A DNA stretch of 8,109 bases. Origin: Candidatus Zhuqueibacterota bacterium 4572_119 (GTDB taxonomy: Bacteria; Zhuqueibacterota; Zhuqueibacteria; Thermofontimicrobiales; Thermofontimicrobiaceae). Positions 6,153 to 8,109 of this stretch are shown in pieces (positions within the stretch are counted from its first letter, which is position 1; each line of letters begins with the position of its first letter). A program made the position numbers and the translations under genes. The notes beneath the pieces were generated by a model, which saw only the letters and a program-made list of their open reading frames with translations, ran no database searches and had not been told where the DNA came from. Where the stretch lies: the NCBI GenBank assembly GCA_002084535.1, contig NBLI01000059.1:1-8109 (forward strand), in the 5' to 3' direction.

Positions 6153-7661
6153 TTATTTATTGTCGCTGCTTTTAAGTTTTCTTTTTAAAATTTTACCCAT
6201 GCGCGATTTTGGCAACTCATCGCAAAATTCGATTGACTGTGGGCATTTATAAACAGGGAATTGTTCCTTGCAAAATTCAATTATTTCTTGCTTTTCCAAA
6301 GTCTCATCTTTCACAGGGACTACATAAGCCATAATATCTTCTTTATGATCAGGATGAGGTACTGAAATCACTGCCACTTCGCGAATTTTTGGATGCTCCA
6401 GCATTACCTGTTCAATTTCACCGGCTGGAATCTGGAAACCGCTTTTAAAAATAACGTTTGATTTTTTTTCAATCAGGGTAATAAATCCATCGCTGTTTTT
6501 TTTCCCAATATCGCCCGGGTAAAACCAGCCGTTGTTAAGCCTTTGATCAGTCAAGTCATCGTTTGCCCAATATCTTTGAAGCAGGGATTTTCCTTTTAAT
6601 GCGATTTCTCCGACATCACCAACATTTACGGCTTCACCATGATTGTTATGAATTTGTATCTCCATTTCTGACAAAGGCATTCCAATGGATTGGCTGCTCT
6701 CATCGTATGATGGATGCGTCGCCGCCACTATTCCACCTGCTTCCGTGACTGAGTAAGCATTAATCAATGAGATGCCAAATTTCTCCTTAAAATCTGTAAA
6801 AAGCTGATGAGGTATCACTGAATGAACGGACAAACAATTTTTCAGGGAATTGCCTTTAATTTTCTCCGCATCCAACGCGCACAAACTTTTAAAAAATTTC
6901 GCTGACGATACAATCACTGTAACATTCAAATTGTCGATTGATTTAGCTATTAATTCAACATCCACTTTTGAATGCAGCACCACCGGGCAACCCAGACTAA
7001 ACGCGTTGTTCAGGATTGCGGTTTGGTTTACTATCATAAATAATGGAAGGATAACCGCGAAAACATCGCTATCTGAAAATCCAAAAAGTTCTGCCACCGA
7101 ATTTGAATTTTGCATGACACTTTCATAGCTGATCTCTGCGCCTATGGGCAAATTATCATTGCCAGCGGTATATTGAATGACTGCCGGTACTTCTCCATTA
7201 TTTTCAATTTCAAGCTTTTCATCGGAAGAATTTGCCAACAGCGTGGTCACATCTTCAAAATCGAATTCTCGTTTTGTCCCAAGAACAATCTTTATTAACG
7301 GATCATTATAGCTTTTAAAAAACTCTACCATTTCCCCACGAAAACCATCCCAATATATCACAGCTTTTGGTTTCGAATTATTCAGAACATGGAGTAACTC
7401 GTCCGGTGGAAGCATGTAATTCACTGGTACAACAGTCGCACCTAATCTTTGGATCGCGTAATAATTAAAAATAAAATGAGGAACATTGGGCAAGATCAAA
7501 GCAACCCGATCACCTTTCTCGATTCCCACATTTTTTAATCCATTGGCTAACTTATCAAGCATTTGATTTAGCTGAAAGTAGCTAATTCTATAATCTTCAT
7601 ATATTATTGCTGTATTATCCGGTTTTTGTTCGGCTAATTCACGTATTTTCTGTTGAATCAT
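6153..7661 (-). CDS. Acyl-CoA synthetase-like AMP-binding protein with altered phosphate loop
   Basis: A member of the adenylate-forming (ANL) superfamily, 502 residues from the chosen ATG. Family motifs kept are NAYSVTEAGG (301-310; usual NxYGxTE), GWFYPGD (378-384, with the ribose-binding Asp384), SGFQIPAGEIE (407-417) and the C-terminal PKSRMGKI (484-491) with the adenylation Lys490. The overall form is that of medium/long-chain fatty acyl-CoA ligases. Several key sites are not normal. The P-loop YTSGTTGxPKG reads YTAGNDNLPIG (164-174), the His of LPLFH is Met209, and the usual Arg/Asp around 399-402 reads KKSN. Activity is therefore uncertain: it may be a divergent ligase or a binding-only homologue. 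The frame is intact. The open frame extends to a TTG at 7727, but that codon lies in the predicted promoter, so ATG 7661 is preferred. Followed by the EF-G-like gene after 46 bases, probably the same transcript. Confidence 0.88.
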   Translation of the reverse strand: MIQQKIRELAEQKPDNTAIIYEDYRISYFQLNQMLDKLANGLKNVGIEKGDRVALILPNVPHFIFNYYAIQRLGATVVPVNYMLPPDELLHVLNNSKPKAVIYWDGFRGEMVEFFKSYNDPLIKIVLGTKREFDFEDVTTLLANSSDEKLEIENNGEVPAVIQYTAGNDNLPIGAEISYESVMQNSNSVAELFGFSDSDVFAVILPLFMIVNQTAILNNAFSLGCPVVLHSKVDVELIAKSIDNLNVTVIVSSAKFFKSLCALDAEKIKGNSLKNCLSVHSVIPHQLFTDFKEKFGISLINAYSVTEAGGIVAATHPSYDESSQSIGMPLSEMEIQIHNNHGEAVNVGDVGEIALKGKSLLQRYWANDDLTDQRLNNGWFYPGDIGKKNSDGFITLIEKKSNVIFKSGFQIPAGEIEQVMLEHPKIREVAVISVPHPDHKEDIMAYVVPVKDETLEKQEIIEFCKEQFPVYKCPQSIEFCDELPKSRMGKILKRKLKSSDNK

Positions 7662-7676
7662 AATAATTATTCGATG

Positions 7677-7681
7677 CCTCC
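7677..7681 (-). promoter_or_regulatory. GGAGG set unusually far from the acyl-CoA synthetase-like start
   Basis: The only clear Shine-Dalgarno, GGAGG, is 15 bases from the ATG at 7661, longer than the usual 5-9. The codons between are ATA ATT ATT, so an ATT start (7664 or 7667) at normal spacing is formally possible. ATG remains the simpler call. Confidence 0.5.
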
Positions 7682-7698
7682 ATAAAATAAAGTCTAAT

Positions 7699-7727
7699 AT
7701 TGTAAGGAAATTTTTTATTAAAATCAA
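7699..7727 (-). promoter_or_regulatory. Sigma70-like promoter of the leftward cluster
   Basis: On the - strand TTGATT (7722-7727) and TACAAT (7699-7704) are separated by exactly 17 bases. Transcription would start near 7692, giving a leader of about 30 bases before ATG 7661. Spacing and position support it, but the surroundings are AT-rich, so chance matches are possible. Confidence 0.5.
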
Positions 7728-7805
7728 GTTTTTTTTCTACCCGGAACCATGGACTACAGCCGCTGAATAATCTGAAATTGAATCACTTGCTCTACTGAAT
7801 CGAAC

Positions 7806-8109
7806 TTAAGCTATTCCATCATTAAAATTGTAATACATCAGATACTGGTGGCAGACAGAGATGTCGTACACTTCAACTAAATAATAAATTGTGCCATCAA
7901 CAATTATATTTATTGATTTCATTGATGAGTCAACTCTAAAAAGGCAAAAATTAGGTATTTTCCAATCAAAATAAAAACTGTTTATATTGAAGTTATAGCA
8001 CCGTAATTCATGAAAAAAATTAAAATACCTGGTTTTTAGAATGGATTCATAGATAGTATCAACAATTACAATTTCAAGTGTGCGACATCTTGAATACTCC
8101 CATAACTGA
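7806..8109 (-). CDS. Unidentified protein, C-terminal fragment (runs off the right edge)
   Basis: An open frame of 100 codons enters from the right edge and ends at TAA (7806-7808). Its start lies outside the window. I recognise no family. It is rich in Tyr, Phe, Asn and Ile, with only two Gly and one Ala, and uses more ATA, AGA and AGG codons than the neighbours. It appears to repeat itself. VDTIY (16-20) recurs as VDGTIY (70-75), and CYNFN (37-41) as YYNFND (92-97), a constant offset of 54-55 residues. The first pair is backed by an 11-base direct repeat in the same frame. A 100-codon frame is unlikely by chance in DNA this AT-rich, which favours a real or recently decayed gene, but the skewed composition argues for caution. 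A gap of about 145 bases and a promoter separate it from the acyl-CoA synthetase-like gene. Confidence 0.5.
   Translation of the reverse strand, partial: QLWEYSRCRTLEIVIVDTIYESILKTRYFNFFHELRCYNFNINSFYFDWKIPNFCLFRVDSSMKSINIIVDGTIYYLVEVYDISVCHQYLMYYNFNDGIA
7859..8090. repeat. 15-base inverted repeat flanking about 200 bases
   Basis: AGATGTCGTACACTT (7859-7873) is the reverse complement of AAGTGTGCGACATCT (8076-8090) except for one base. The span is 232 bases. I see no target-site duplication and no further symmetry inside, and both arms fall within the right-edge open frame. It may be a mobile-element remnant, or chance. Confidence 0.3.

Noticed and set aside
7662..7727. TTG at 7727 as the start of the acyl-CoA synthetase-like gene
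   Set aside because: The extra 22 residues are not family-like, there is no Shine-Dalgarno, and the codon overlaps the predicted -35 box.

Overview
The window looks like chromosomal housekeeping DNA from a moderately AT-rich bacterium, roughly 40% G+C by eye. The PurL is a long form that ends without its own glutaminase domain, and PurQ is separate and long. There is also a second-type EF-G and an Rv2613c-like HIT protein. Together these fit an uncultured or little-studied lineage near the Calditrichota/FCB-like phyla. That placement is a guess from protein flavour, because no rRNA or lineage-specific marker is present.

Layout. Positions 1-2997 (+) hold the end of purL and all of purQ, 21 bases apart. 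These make the two parts of FGAM synthase, step 4 of de novo purine synthesis: PurQ releases ammonia from glutamine and PurL uses it with ATP. Positions 2998-3239 are non-coding and contain an imperfect inverted repeat built from tandem ACCTTW hexamers. A small cold-shock-domain protein follows at 3240-3446 (+). It converges with a HIT-family nucleotide phosphorylase/hydrolase at 3455-3955 (-), leaving only 8 bases between the stop codons.

The right half is read leftward. A promoter at about 7699-7727 precedes an acyl-CoA synthetase-like protein (6153-7661). Next come an EF-G-like GTPase with a GTG start (4028-6106), a strong hairpin/U-tract (3977-4006), and the HIT gene. The spacing and the lack of a clear internal promoter suggest one transcription unit in which the hairpin limits HIT expression. 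At the right edge (7806-8109, -) an open frame runs off the window. It has no recognisable family but shows signs of an internal repeat of about 55 residues.

I see no phage, CRISPR, toxin-antitoxin or transposase genes. The most interesting points are altered active-site motifs in two otherwise ordinary enzymes (the guanine-specificity motif of the EF-G-like GTPase and the phosphate loop of the acyl-CoA synthetase), the hairpin placed directly before the HIT gene, the hexamer inverted repeat, and the unidentified repeat-containing frame at the right edge.
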